The notes below the pieces were generated by a model. The model worked only from the letters and a program-made list of their open reading frames with translations, had not been told where the DNA came from and ran no database searches. DNA of 7,135 bases from Clostridia bacterium. Lineage in GTDB: Bacteria > Bacillota > Clostridia > Oscillospirales > CAG-272. Within the stretch, counting starts at the first letter, position 1. Each line of letters opens with the position of its first letter. Made by a program: the position numbers and the translations under genes. Where the stretch lies: assembly GCA_017466495.1 (NCBI GenBank), contig JAFTUB010000212.1:1-7135 (forward strand), given 5' to 3'. This document shows, in pieces, positions 1 through 6,285 of the stretch.

Positions 1-462
1 ATTGGTGGGCTTGGTCTGCGCCAGCATATGGCGCAGGGCGCGGCGAAGCAGCTCGGCATCGTGGTCGGCCACATAGCTGCGATCTACCGAGATCTCGTCG
101 GTGTCCTTGGCCATACGCCCGCCGTACCGGGCAAAGCGCTCGTTCAGCCGCACCGCGGCGGCCTTGGCGCGCTGATACTGCAGAAGGGCATCGGCCAGAG
201 CGGCGCGAGGGTCTTCCTCCTCGGGTTCCAGTCGGGGCAGGAGCATGCGGCTTTTGATGAGCATCAGCTCGCTGGCCATCACCAAAAACTCGGCGGCGAT
301 CTCCATGTCCAGGGCCTGGGCGGCAGAGATATATTCCATATACTGGTCGCAGATGAGGGAAATGGGAATGTCGGCGATATTGACCTTGTTTTTGGCAATG
401 AGCGAAAGAAGCAGGTCAAGAGGACCTTCAAACTGTTCGAGACGGTAAGTGATGGCTTCCAT
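1..462 (-). CDS. scpA: Segregation and condensation protein A, N-terminal 154 residues (partial at left edge)
   Basis: ScpA is the kleisin subunit that, with ScpB, bridges the SMC dimer into the bacterial condensin complex that compacts and segregates chromosomes in the cytoplasm. The translation from ATG 462-460 opens with YRLEQFEGPLDLLLSLI, the hallmark N-terminal ScpA motif (residues about 6-22). It continues through NKVNIADIPI (25-34), YMEYI (41-45) and FLVMASELMLIKSRMLLP (59-76), all typical of the N-terminal helical domain that binds the SMC neck. The frame is open to base 1, so 154 codons are present of a protein usually about 240-270 residues long; the C-terminal winged-helix domain is outside the window. 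The start is supported by a GAGGTGA ribosome site that overlaps the stop codon of the upstream protease gene, only 10 bp away, suggesting translational coupling. scpB would be expected next. Family assignment is very secure. Confidence 0.95.
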   Translation of the reverse strand, partial: MEAITYRLEQFEGPLDLLLSLIAKNKVNIADIPISLICDQYMEYISAAQALDMEIAAEFLVMASELMLIKSRMLLPRLEPEEEDPRAALADALLQYQRAKAAAVRLNERFARYGGRMAKDTDEISVDRSYVADHDAELLRRALRHMLAQTKPTN

Positions 463-472
463 CGTCTTCACC

Positions 473-1153
473 TCAATATACCCATGCGGGCATGGCCACC
501 ATGCGGCACATCAGCCACATCAGCTTATCGACGATCCAGCCGAGGGGCCCCGACAGGATGCCGAGGAAGAGCAGGAGCATGATGGCAAGGGAGATATAGC
601 GTTCATACTGCATGAGGCCGAAGTAGACCTTGGTGGGCAGGAAAACATAGCAGAACCGGGATCCGTCCAGAGGGGGCACCGGGATCATGTTGAATACCGC
701 CAGGCTGAGGTTGAGGGTAACCCCCGACATCAAGAAGATATAGAACAGGTAGGCAACCGTTGCCATGAAACCGTCCCCATAAAGCAGGTAAACCGGATCG
801 ACGAAGATCACATAGATCCGCAGGAAAACAATAAAGACGAAGGCCAGCAGGATATTGGAAATGGGGCCGGCGATGCCGGTGAGAGCCATATCCCGACGGG
901 GATTCTTGAAGTTGCGGGTGGTAACGGGGACGGGCTTTGCCCAGCCGAAGCGAAAGAGAACCATGCAGATGAAGCCCACAGGGTCCAGGTGCTTGAGGGG
1001 ATTGAGGGTCAGCCGTCCCAGATTGCGGGCGGTGGGATCCCCCAGCCGGTATGCCGCATAGCCGTGGGCTGCCTCGTGTACCGAGAGGGACAGCAGGACA
1101 ATGGGCAGGGAGAGAAGCAGGGATGGGAGTCGCTCTATCAAGCTGTTAAGCAT
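473..1153 (-). CDS. Site-2 protease family (M50) membrane metalloprotease
   Basis: This 226-residue protein is a predicted zinc metalloprotease with its active site in the membrane. The zinc-binding HEAAH motif is at residues 26-30, inside the first hydrophobic segment (about 11-35). The second signature, NMIPVPPLDG, is at 155-164, with the aspartate ligand at 163. Other conserved points are NPLKHLDPVG (51-60) and WAKPVPV (71-77). Hydrophobic stretches near 95-117, 127-160 and 185-205 suggest five or six membrane passes. There is no PDZ domain, so it belongs to the short, widespread YwhC-like subgroup whose substrates are mostly unknown, not to the RseP/SpoIVFB regulators with known clients. 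The start has a clear AAAGGAG site about 9 bases upstream. It lies 26 bp after lysA and 10 bp before scpA; this protease-scpA-scpB adjacency recurs in Bacillota, but a functional link is unproven. Confidence 0.93.
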   Translation of the reverse strand: MLNSLIERLPSLLLSLPIVLLSLSVHEAAHGYAAYRLGDPTARNLGRLTLNPLKHLDPVGFICMVLFRFGWAKPVPVTTRNFKNPRRDMALTGIAGPISNILLAFVFIVFLRIYVIFVDPVYLLYGDGFMATVAYLFYIFLMSGVTLNLSLAVFNMIPVPPLDGSRFCYVFLPTKVYFGLMQYERYISLAIMLLLFLGILSGPLGWIVDKLMWLMCRMVAMPAWVY

Positions 1154-1179
1154 AAGCGAAGAGCTCCTTTCGGAGAAAA

Positions 1180-2478
1180 TTACAGGACATCCAGGGCGAC
1201 AATGTCCCGGTAGGTCTCGCGGCGAACCGCCACGGTGGTTTCGCCTCCGGCCACAAAGATCACAGGGGGGCGGGGGATGCGGTTGTAGTTGGAAGCCATG
1301 GAATAGTTGTAAGCACCGGTGGAGAGTACAGCTAGAATATCCCCGCGGCGGGCGGGCTGAAGGGGCATCTCCTCACCGATGAGGTCGCCGCTCTCGCAGC
1401 AGCGGCCGGCGATGGTGACGGTTTCGGTCTTTTCCTCTCCCGCACGGTTGGCGATGAGCGCCGTGTAGCGGGACCCGTAGAGGGCATAGCGGGGGTTGTC
1501 GGGCATACCGCCGTCCACCGAGACGTAGCACTTGAAGCCGGGGATCTCCTTCACCGAGCCAACGGTGTAGAGGGTCGTGCCGGCGGCGGCTACCAGGGAG
1601 CGGCCGGGCTCCAGCAGAATATCGGGAACGGGGATCTTGTTCTCTGCGCAGAGGGTGTGAACCACCTCGGCCATGCGGCGGATGGCATCGGCGTAGTCGA
1701 TGATGGGATCAAACTCGGTGTAGCGGACACCGAAGCCGCCGCCCAGGTTCAGCTCCTGACAGTCGAAGCCCAGGTCGCGCTTCAGCTCGCCCAGGAACGC
1801 GGTCATAATCCGCGCCGCATCCACGAAGGGATCGATATCAAAGATCTGAGAGCCGATGTGGCAGTGCAGCCCCACCAGTTCCAGAGAGGGCAGGGAAAGC
1901 GCCTCGGCCACAATGGCGCGGGCCTGGCCGGTCTCGATGGCGCGGCCAAACTTGGAGTCCACGCTTCCCGTGCTGATTGCGCGGTGGGTGTGGGGATCGA
2001 TGCCGGGGGAGATGCGCAGGAGAATGCGCTGGCGAATGCCCCGCTCAGCCGCAAGGGCAGCCAGGGCGCGGAGCTCGTCCTCGTGATCCACCACGATGGT
2101 GCCGACGCCCATATCCAGGGCATCGCAGAGATCGCGGTCGGTTTTGTTGTTGCCGTGAAAATAGATCCTGCCGGCGGGGAAGCCTGCGGTCTTGGCGGTG
2201 AAGAGCTCACCACCGGACACACAGTCGATGCCCAGACCTTCTTCGCGGACGAGATGATACATCCCGGTGCAGCTGAGGGCCTTGGAGGCGTACAGCGGGC
2301 GGGAATTTCCGCCGAAGTATTTGGCCATGGCGGAGCGGTAGATGCGGCAATTCTGGCGCACCATATCTTCGTCAATGATATAGGCAGGGGTGCCGTACTG
2401 TGCGGCAAGCTCAACGGCGTCCAGGCCGCCAATGGTCAGGTGCCCCTTTTCGTTGAGGGAGAGATTAGGGTGAAGCAT
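1180..2478 (-). CDS. lysA: Diaminopimelate decarboxylase
   Basis: The enzyme decarboxylates meso-diaminopimelate to L-lysine and CO2 in the cytoplasm, using pyridoxal phosphate; it is the last step of bacterial lysine synthesis. The 432-residue length is normal. The fold-III PLP signature YASKA gives the Schiff-base lysine at K66. HCHIGSQ (206-212) and the phosphate-binding GGGFG (246-250) follow in the barrel. EPGR (290-293), CESGD (361-365, catalytic cysteine from the partner subunit and substrate contacts) and GAYNYSMASNYN (388-399) complete the active site, which in this family forms at a dimer interface. The CESGD and GAY motifs favour DAP decarboxylase over ornithine or arginine decarboxylases of the same fold. 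The ATG at 2478-2476 starts the recognisable N-terminus; the best ribosome site is AAGGACGG, slightly far at about 10-12 bases. It sits 48 bp after engB with no terminator or obvious promoter of its own, so it is likely cotranscribed. No lysine riboswitch is visible in that short gap. Confidence 0.97.
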   Translation of the reverse strand: MLHPNLSLNEKGHLTIGGLDAVELAAQYGTPAYIIDEDMVRQNCRIYRSAMAKYFGGNSRPLYASKALSCTGMYHLVREEGLGIDCVSGGELFTAKTAGFPAGRIYFHGNNKTDRDLCDALDMGVGTIVVDHEDELRALAALAAERGIRQRILLRISPGIDPHTHRAISTGSVDSKFGRAIETGQARAIVAEALSLPSLELVGLHCHIGSQIFDIDPFVDAARIMTAFLGELKRDLGFDCQELNLGGGFGVRYTEFDPIIDYADAIRRMAEVVHTLCAENKIPVPDILLEPGRSLVAAAGTTLYTVGSVKEIPGFKCYVSVDGGMPDNPRYALYGSRYTALIANRAGEEKTETVTIAGRCCESGDLIGEEMPLQPARRGDILAVLSTGAYNYSMASNYNRIPRPPVIFVAGGETTVAVRRETYRDIVALDVL

Positions 2479-2526
2479 AAGCGATAAACCGTCCTTGTGA
2501 GTAAGTGTGAAATGTGCGGCAGAGGA

Positions 2527-3129
2527 TCAAACCCCTGTGGCCTGGCGGATCAGCCGCCAAAGCTCGTCCTTGCCCTCGCCGGTGTGGGACGAGAAGGGAA
2601 GGATGATGGTCTCCTCGGGAATTTCGGGATGGGCGCGGAGGGCATCCATGGCCTTCTGCCGCTCGGTTTTGTTGAGCTTGTCTACCTTGGTGGCCACCAC
2701 CAAAAAGGGCAGCTCGGCCTGGCGGAGATAGCTCAGCATCATGGCATCATCCGCCGTTACGCCTACCTTGGCATCCACCAGCTGCAGCACCAGCGAGAGC
2801 CGGTCCAGGTTGGGGTTGCGGGTGAAGTAGCCGTCGGTGAGGGCGGACCATTTCGCCTTGTCGGCGGGGGCACGGCGGGCAAAGCCGTAGCCGGGCAGGT
2901 CCACGAAAAAGAGCTGTTTGTCAATGTCATAGAAGTTGATCGTAATCGTTTTGCCGGGGGATGCGCTGACCCGCGCCAGGGACTTGCGTCCCAGTAGGGT
3001 GTTGATCAGCGAGCTTTTCCCTACGTTGGATCGGCCCGAGAAGGCCACCTGGGGCATGGGATCCGAACAGAACTGGCGGATCTCGCCTGCGCTGATGCGC
3101 AGGGATGTTTTCTGCAGATTTAATGCCAT
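2527..3129 (-). CDS. engB: Ribosome biogenesis GTP-binding protein EngB/YsxC
   Basis: EngB (YsxC/YihA) is an essential TRAFAC-class GTPase needed for late 50S ribosomal subunit assembly. The 200-residue protein shows the G motifs in order: G1 GRSNVGKS (32-39), G2 threonine in PGKTITINFY (59-67), G3 DLPGYG (77-82), G4 TKVD (147-150) and a G5-like SSHTGEGK (180-187). The sequence PQVAFSGRSNVGKSSLIN is diagnostic for the family. I chose the ATG at 3129-3127 because it gives the usual N-terminus about 25 residues before G1 and has an AAGGAG site 6 bases upstream. A longer open frame back to 3246 only adds a proline-rich stretch that is lon read in another frame. The start lies one base after the lon stop (TGA-C-ATG), and the ribosome site is inside lon's last codons, so translation is probably coupled. 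The lon-ysxC pair is also known in Bacillus subtilis. Confidence 0.96.
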   Translation of the reverse strand: MALNLQKTSLRISAGEIRQFCSDPMPQVAFSGRSNVGKSSLINTLLGRKSLARVSASPGKTITINFYDIDKQLFFVDLPGYGFARRAPADKAKWSALTDGYFTRNPNLDRLSLVLQLVDAKVGVTADDAMMLSYLRQAELPFLVVATKVDKLNKTERQKAMDALRAHPEIPEETIILPFSSHTGEGKDELWRLIRQATGV

Positions 3130-3130
3130 G

Positions 3131-5560
3131 TCAGTCTCCTTGCTGTGCGTATGCACGGGGTGTGGGGGCCTGTGCGGCGATGTATTCGTTGGGGACGGTG
3201 TCGGTGTGGGGGCGCTTGGGAGAGACCTCTCCCACCAGTGCAGCATCCAGCACCTCGGTCACGGTTTTGCAGGGGATGAAGGTCAGCGCCTCCCGCACCA
3301 CAGGATCCAGCTTATCCAGGTCCCGCATATTGTCGGCGGGGATGACCACATGGGTCACACCGGCGGAATAGGCTGCCATGGTCTTCTCCCGCAGGCCGCC
3401 GATGGCCAGCACCCGGCCGCGCAGGGTAACTTCACCCGTCATGGCCAGTTCCCGGCGAACAGGGCGCCCCGAGAGGGCGCTGATGAGGGCCGTCACCATG
3501 GTGATACCGGCGGAAGGGCCATCCTTGGGCACGGCACCTTCGGGAAAGTGGATGTGCAGGTCTTTATTCTTGTAGAAATCGGGGTCAATGCCAATCTCTT
3601 TGGCGACAGAACGGATGTAGCTGACGGCAATGCGGGCTGACTCTTTCATGACGTCGCCCAAAGAGCCGGTGAGCTCAATTTTGCCCGTGCCCTCCAGCAC
3701 AGCCACCTCCACCCGGAGCAGATCGCCGCCAAGCTCGGTGTAAGCCAGGCCGTTGACAATGCCCACCTGATCCTGTTCTTCGATTCGCTCGGGCAGGGTC
3801 TTGCGGGGGCCAAGGTAGCGGCTGACATCCTCGGCATCGATGACTACGCGCTTGATCCCTTCCTCCACCGTGCGGCGGGCAGCCTTGCGGCAGAGATCGC
3901 CGATGGCGCGCTCCAAATTGCGCACGCCTGCCTCACGGGTGTAGTAGTCGATGACCTCGCAGATTGCCTCGCGGGTCAGCTTCAGGGCGCGGCGGGTAAG
4001 ACCGTGGCGCTTGAGCTGCTTGGGCATCAGATGGTTCTCGGCGATTGCCAGCTTTTCATGGCGGGTGTAAATGGGCAGCTCAATGATCTCCATGCGGTCG
4101 ATCAGCGGACGGGGAACGGTCTGCAGAGTATTGGCTGTGGCGATAAAGAGACAGTCGGAGAGGTCAATGGGCAGTTCGATGAAATGATCGCGGAAGTTCT
4201 TGTTCTGCTCGGCATCCAGCACCTCCAGCAGGGCAGAGGCGGGGTCGCCGTGGGCATCGTGGGTCAGCTTGTCGATTTCGTCCAGCAGAATCAGAGGATT
4301 GCGCACGCCGGCCTGGGAGAGGGCATTGATGATGCGGCCGGGCATGGCACCGATATAGGTTTTGCGGTGGCCGCGAATATCGGCCTCATCCCGCACGCCG
4401 CCCAGGGAAACCCGCACGTATTTGCGCTTCATTGCCCGGGCAATGGAGGCACCGATGGATGTTTTACCCACACCGGGAGGGCCTACCAGGCAGAGGATCT
4501 GATTGCGCAGCTCGGGATTGAGCTGCTTCACGGCGAGAAATTCCAGGATGCGGTCTTTCACCTTATCCAGCCCGTCGTGGTCGGCATCCAAAATCTTTTT
4601 GGCAGCCTTCACGTCCAGGCGGTCACGGGTTGTTTTGTTCCAGGGCAGTTCCAGGCAAACGTCCAGGTAGTTGCGTCCAACGGCAGCCTCGGCCGAGCCG
4701 AAGGGGAATTTAGCCAGCCGCTCATTTTCCTTAAGCAGTTTTGCCTCCACCTCGGCGGGGAGCTTGGCTTCCATGATCCGACGGTAGTAATCATCGCTGT
4801 CGGAACCACCCTCGCCCAGCTCGTTCTGCAGCATGTGCAATTGCTCGCGGATATAGTTCTCCCGCTGGTGCTGTTCGATCTGTTCTCTCAGCTTCACGTT
4901 CAGCTCAGCTTCGATTTCGTGCATTCTGCGCTCCCGTTCCAACTCCGTGACCAGCACCTCAAGGCGGTGCAGAGGCTCAAAGCTGGAGAGCACCGCCTGC
5001 TTGGCCTCATACTTGACCAGCACATGGGCGGCAATGAAATCGGCCAGCAGGCCGGGATTTTTGATGGTGCGCGCCAGGCCCAGCAGCTCCTGAGAAACCG
5101 CAGGCACATGGCGGAGCATTCCCTCCAGGATGGTAAGCGTCTCGTGGCGGTAAGCCTCACCCTTGAGTCCGCCGTGATCGTCCATCATGACGGTTTTACA
5201 GAGCACATCTGCCCGCAGCTGCTTGCCCACACGGTTCAGGCTCATAACCTGTGCGCGGGAAGCGCCCTCAGCAATGATGCGCAGGCTTTCTTCCCCGGTT
5301 TTGATGGTTTGCTTGATCTTGGCAACGGTGCCGACTTCGTAGAAGGCGTCCTGATCATCGCTTGTCTGATCGAGACCGTTTACCTCACGTGCACTGAGCA
5401 GCAGCACATAGGTGTTGCCCTCATTGGCCGCCCGAACCGCGGCGGTGGCGGTATCGGTGGAGGTCTCCAGACTGATGGTAATGGAAGGGAAGGCAACCGT
5501 CCCGAACAGAGGGAGAACGGGAAGGTTGAGCTTCTCGGCTTTTTCTATGTAATTGGGCAT
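3131..5560 (-). CDS. lon: ATP-dependent endopeptidase Lon (LonA type)
   Basis: Lon is a cytoplasmic homohexameric AAA+ serine protease that unfolds and degrades damaged and regulatory proteins. The 809-residue length is normal for LonA. Residues about 12-205 are the LON substrate-binding domain (LPVLPLFG near 13-20). A charged helical stretch with likely coiled coil follows (about 205-305). The AAA+ module has Walker A GPPGVGKTS (360-368, K366), Walker B ILLDEID (424-430), a sensor-1 asparagine in ATANT (474-478), an arginine finger at R489 and a sensor-2 arginine in GVRNLER (545-551). The protease domain carries the Ser-Lys dyad: S683 in KDGPSAG and K726 in GGLREKT. All catalytic residues are intact. 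After about residue 778 there is a short, low-conservation proline/alanine tail. The start is the only sensible ATG, but ribosome-site spacing is poor: AAGGA is 2 bases away and AAAGGA about 15. It is the first gene of the leftward operon, preceded by a promoter at 5623-5651 and a possible distal one at 5858-5886. Confidence 0.97.
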   Translation of the reverse strand: MPNYIEKAEKLNLPVLPLFGTVAFPSITISLETSTDTATAAVRAANEGNTYVLLLSAREVNGLDQTSDDQDAFYEVGTVAKIKQTIKTGEESLRIIAEGASRAQVMSLNRVGKQLRADVLCKTVMMDDHGGLKGEAYRHETLTILEGMLRHVPAVSQELLGLARTIKNPGLLADFIAAHVLVKYEAKQAVLSSFEPLHRLEVLVTELERERRMHEIEAELNVKLREQIEQHQRENYIREQLHMLQNELGEGGSDSDDYYRRIMEAKLPAEVEAKLLKENERLAKFPFGSAEAAVGRNYLDVCLELPWNKTTRDRLDVKAAKKILDADHDGLDKVKDRILEFLAVKQLNPELRNQILCLVGPPGVGKTSIGASIARAMKRKYVRVSLGGVRDEADIRGHRKTYIGAMPGRIINALSQAGVRNPLILLDEIDKLTHDAHGDPASALLEVLDAEQNKNFRDHFIELPIDLSDCLFIATANTLQTVPRPLIDRMEIIELPIYTRHEKLAIAENHLMPKQLKRHGLTRRALKLTREAICEVIDYYTREAGVRNLERAIGDLCRKAARRTVEEGIKRVVIDAEDVSRYLGPRKTLPERIEEQDQVGIVNGLAYTELGGDLLRVEVAVLEGTGKIELTGSLGDVMKESARIAVSYIRSVAKEIGIDPDFYKNKDLHIHFPEGAVPKDGPSAGITMVTALISALSGRPVRRELAMTGEVTLRGRVLAIGGLREKTMAAYSAGVTHVVIPADNMRDLDKLDPVVREALTFIPCKTVTEVLDAALVGEVSPKRPHTDTVPNEYIAAQAPTPRAYAQQGD

Positions 5561-5622
5561 AATCCTTGGTTTTTATCCTTTCTTTGGGTATTGCTCGGCG
5601 CCCGGAGAGAGCGCTACATAAC

Positions 5623-5651
5623 AGTATACCACAAATCTGCGGGAATTTCCA
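5623..5651 (-). promoter_or_regulatory. Proximal sigma-A-type promoter of the lon operon (P1)
   Basis: On the minus strand, TGGAAA (5651-5646, 4 of 6 matches to the -35 consensus) is followed after 17 bases by TATACT (5628-5623, 5 of 6 matches to the -10). A TG one base upstream of the -10 gives an extended -10 element. Transcription would begin near 5616, leaving a leader of about 55 nt before lon. I looked for heat-shock operators: no good CIRCE inverted repeat or CtsR-type direct repeat is present here. Confidence 0.7.
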
Positions 5652-5731
5652 TGGGTATTTTAATTTTTTTACAAATAATATATATTTTATCCGCTTTCGG
5701 CAAAAAAACACCGCCAAAGGGGGAGAAAAAG

Positions 5732-5851
5732 GAAAAAAGCGCGTCCTCAGTGCATCGCAGGTCGATATCATAAGCTTGATATTCCGCGGCAGCTGCAGGG
5801 GCGCGCTGTAAGGACGGCGAAGATCGCATTTGCGCTTATTCTTTCGCCGTC
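5732..5851 (-). ncRNA. Candidate structured small RNA (or attenuated distal leader of lon), family not recognised
   Basis: The promoter at 5858-5886 predicts transcription starting at G5851, the first base of a perfect 9-bp inverted repeat (GACGGCGAA read 5851-5843; TTCGCCGTC read 5821-5813). Its loop contains a further CGCA-AA-TGCG mini-hairpin. A second domain is closed by AGCGCG (5807-5802) pairing with CGCGCT (5743-5738), then after a mismatch CC/GG. It encloses GCAG/CTGC (5796-5793 with 5760-5757) and an apical ATATCA/TGATAT hairpin (5782-5777 with 5770-5765). The closing stem runs into six T residues (5738-5733), as in an intrinsic terminator. The product would be about 115-120 nt with no coding potential seen. 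It does not match the SRP RNA, 6S RNA, tmRNA, RNase P or T-box motifs I can recall. Read-through would continue into lon, so a regulatory leader is the main alternative. Existence is inferred from sequence only. Confidence 0.5.
5733..5807 (-). terminator. Putative intrinsic terminator ending the candidate small RNA
   Basis: Read leftward, AGCGCG (5807-5802) pairs with CGCGCT (5743-5738). One C/A mismatch and a CC/GG pair extend the stem, and the uninterrupted T-run 5738-5733 follows, with further T-rich sequence to 5726. The loop is long (about 55 nt) but contains its own hairpins, so the effective structure is compact. A competing pairing, CGTCCTTA (5816-5809) with TGAGGACG (5749-5742), could replace this stem. 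The stem itself is real in the sequence; how well it terminates is uncertain. Confidence 0.45.
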
Positions 5852-5857
5852 GATAAT

Positions 5858-5886
5858 ATTATAGCGAATATTTGCGGATTTGTAAA
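5858..5886 (-). promoter_or_regulatory. Strong sigma-A-type promoter (P2) upstream of the candidate small RNA
   Basis: On the minus strand, TTTACA (5886-5881, 5 of 6 matches) is spaced exactly 17 bases from TATAAT (5863-5858, perfect consensus). Counting from the -10, position +1 is G5851. This is a better match than the lon-proximal promoter, and it points leftward away from infC. The -10 sits inside the 10-bp palindrome ATAATATTAT (5853-5862), which could also serve as an operator or simply reflect the AT-rich promoter. No other gene start lies between it and lon. Confidence 0.65.
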
Positions 5887-6082
5887 TTATCAAAATTGAC
5901 GATTTTTTGACAGAAAATTCGTGGAAATGAATAGGACATAGAAAAGACGGGATGAAAAATGGGGGTGTTTTGTTGTGGATGAACAAATGATGGTGGAAAG
6001 GCGGTTTTTTGCGGCAAAACGGGAGAGCAAAGAAAAATTTTTCGTCCCCGAAGCGTGAATTTCACCGCGCCGGAAGGCCGGA
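5887..6082. other. Gene-free AT-rich divergent spacer
   Basis: I find no supported gene or RNA here. Frames are short on both strands: the best on the plus strand is a 23-codon frame at 5987-6058 without a ribosome site, and minus-strand frames lack start signals. The stretch is rich in A and T runs. It holds a near-repeat of AAAATTTTTCG (around 6034-6044 and again 6082-6092) and a CCGG-AAGG-CCGG mini-inverted repeat next to the second copy. TTGAC hexamers near 5896 and 5906 lack a matching -10. It separates the leftward P2/lon signals from the rightward infC promoter. Confidence 0.5.
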
Positions 6083-6141
6083 AAATTTTTCGAAACAAAT
6101 ATAAAAAAGGGCTTGACAAACCGTTTCGGCTGTGCTATACT
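6083..6141 (+). promoter_or_regulatory. infC operon promoter with AT-rich upstream region
   Basis: TTGACA (6113-6118, perfect -35) is followed after 17 bases by TATACT (6136-6141, 5 of 6 -10 matches). TG at 6133-6134 makes an extended -10. The A/T-rich tract from 6083 to 6110 resembles an UP element contacted by the RNA polymerase alpha subunit. Transcription is expected near 6147-6149. This is the strongest promoter in the window, fitting a translation-machinery operon. Confidence 0.88.
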
Positions 6142-6236
6142 ATTACGCGTAAAAGAAGCAGAACACGCTCCGTTCTCACCCTGCCGCACCGCGAGCCGGG
6201 TTAATACTTGATTCCTCGCAGGGCGAGGTTTGGGTG

Positions 6237-6271
6237 TGTGCGGAGACTGTGTCTTTCGCACATTTTTCTTT
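6237..6271 (+). terminator. Regulated intrinsic terminator in the infC leader
   Basis: TGTGCG (6237-6242) pairs with CGCACA (6257-6262). The stem continues inside with a G-U pair and AGAC (6244-6247) to GTCT (6251-6254), with TGT as the loop and one bulged T. TTTTTCTTT (6263-6271) follows directly. It lies before the infC ribosome site, so it can only act as an attenuator for this operon. Confidence 0.82.
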
Positions 6272-6278
6272 ATGTACT

Positions 6279-6285
6279 GGAGGTG
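6279..6285 (+). promoter_or_regulatory. infC Shine-Dalgarno site that fixes the AUU start
   Basis: GGAGGTG is a near-perfect anti-16S match ending 7 bases before ATT 6293-6295. The in-frame ATG at 6272 lies upstream of it, and the in-frame ATG at 6308 is 22 bases downstream, too far. The spacing therefore selects the ATT as the initiation codon. Confidence 0.88.

Noticed and set aside
3130..3246. N-terminal extension of engB by 39 residues
   Set aside because: The added stretch is lon's 3' end in another frame, proline-rich and unlike any EngB; the ATG at 3129 has an ideal ribosome site.
28..3640. Several plus-strand open frames of 150-280 codons opposite scpA, the M50 gene, lysA, engB and the end of lon
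   Set aside because: All are antisense to confidently identified genes and none shows a conserved motif.
5590..5620. CIRCE-like heat-shock operator in the lon leader (GTAGCGCTC half-site)
   Set aside because: The first half matches 7 of 9 positions, but the second half after 9 bases matches only about 3 of 9, so it is not a CIRCE element.
4004..5773. Very long open frame (589 codons) on the plus strand opposite lon
   Set aside because: It lies antisense to an intact lon gene, has no recognisable domains or ribosome site, and its composition mirrors lon codon usage. GC-rich third positions commonly create such shadows.
5813..5851. The 9-bp inverted repeat as a bidirectional transcription terminator
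   Set aside because: Neither strand has a T-run after the stem, so it fits a 5' RNA hairpin or operator better.
5896..5930. Plus-strand promoter from TTGACG/TTGACA near 5896-5911
   Set aside because: At 16-18 bases downstream there is no acceptable -10; the best (AATAGG) matches only 3 of 6.
5952..6058. Two tiny plus-strand frames (12 and 23 codons) upstream of infC
   Set aside because: No convincing Shine-Dalgarno site, no promoter placing them on a transcript, and no hydrophobic or toxin-like pattern.
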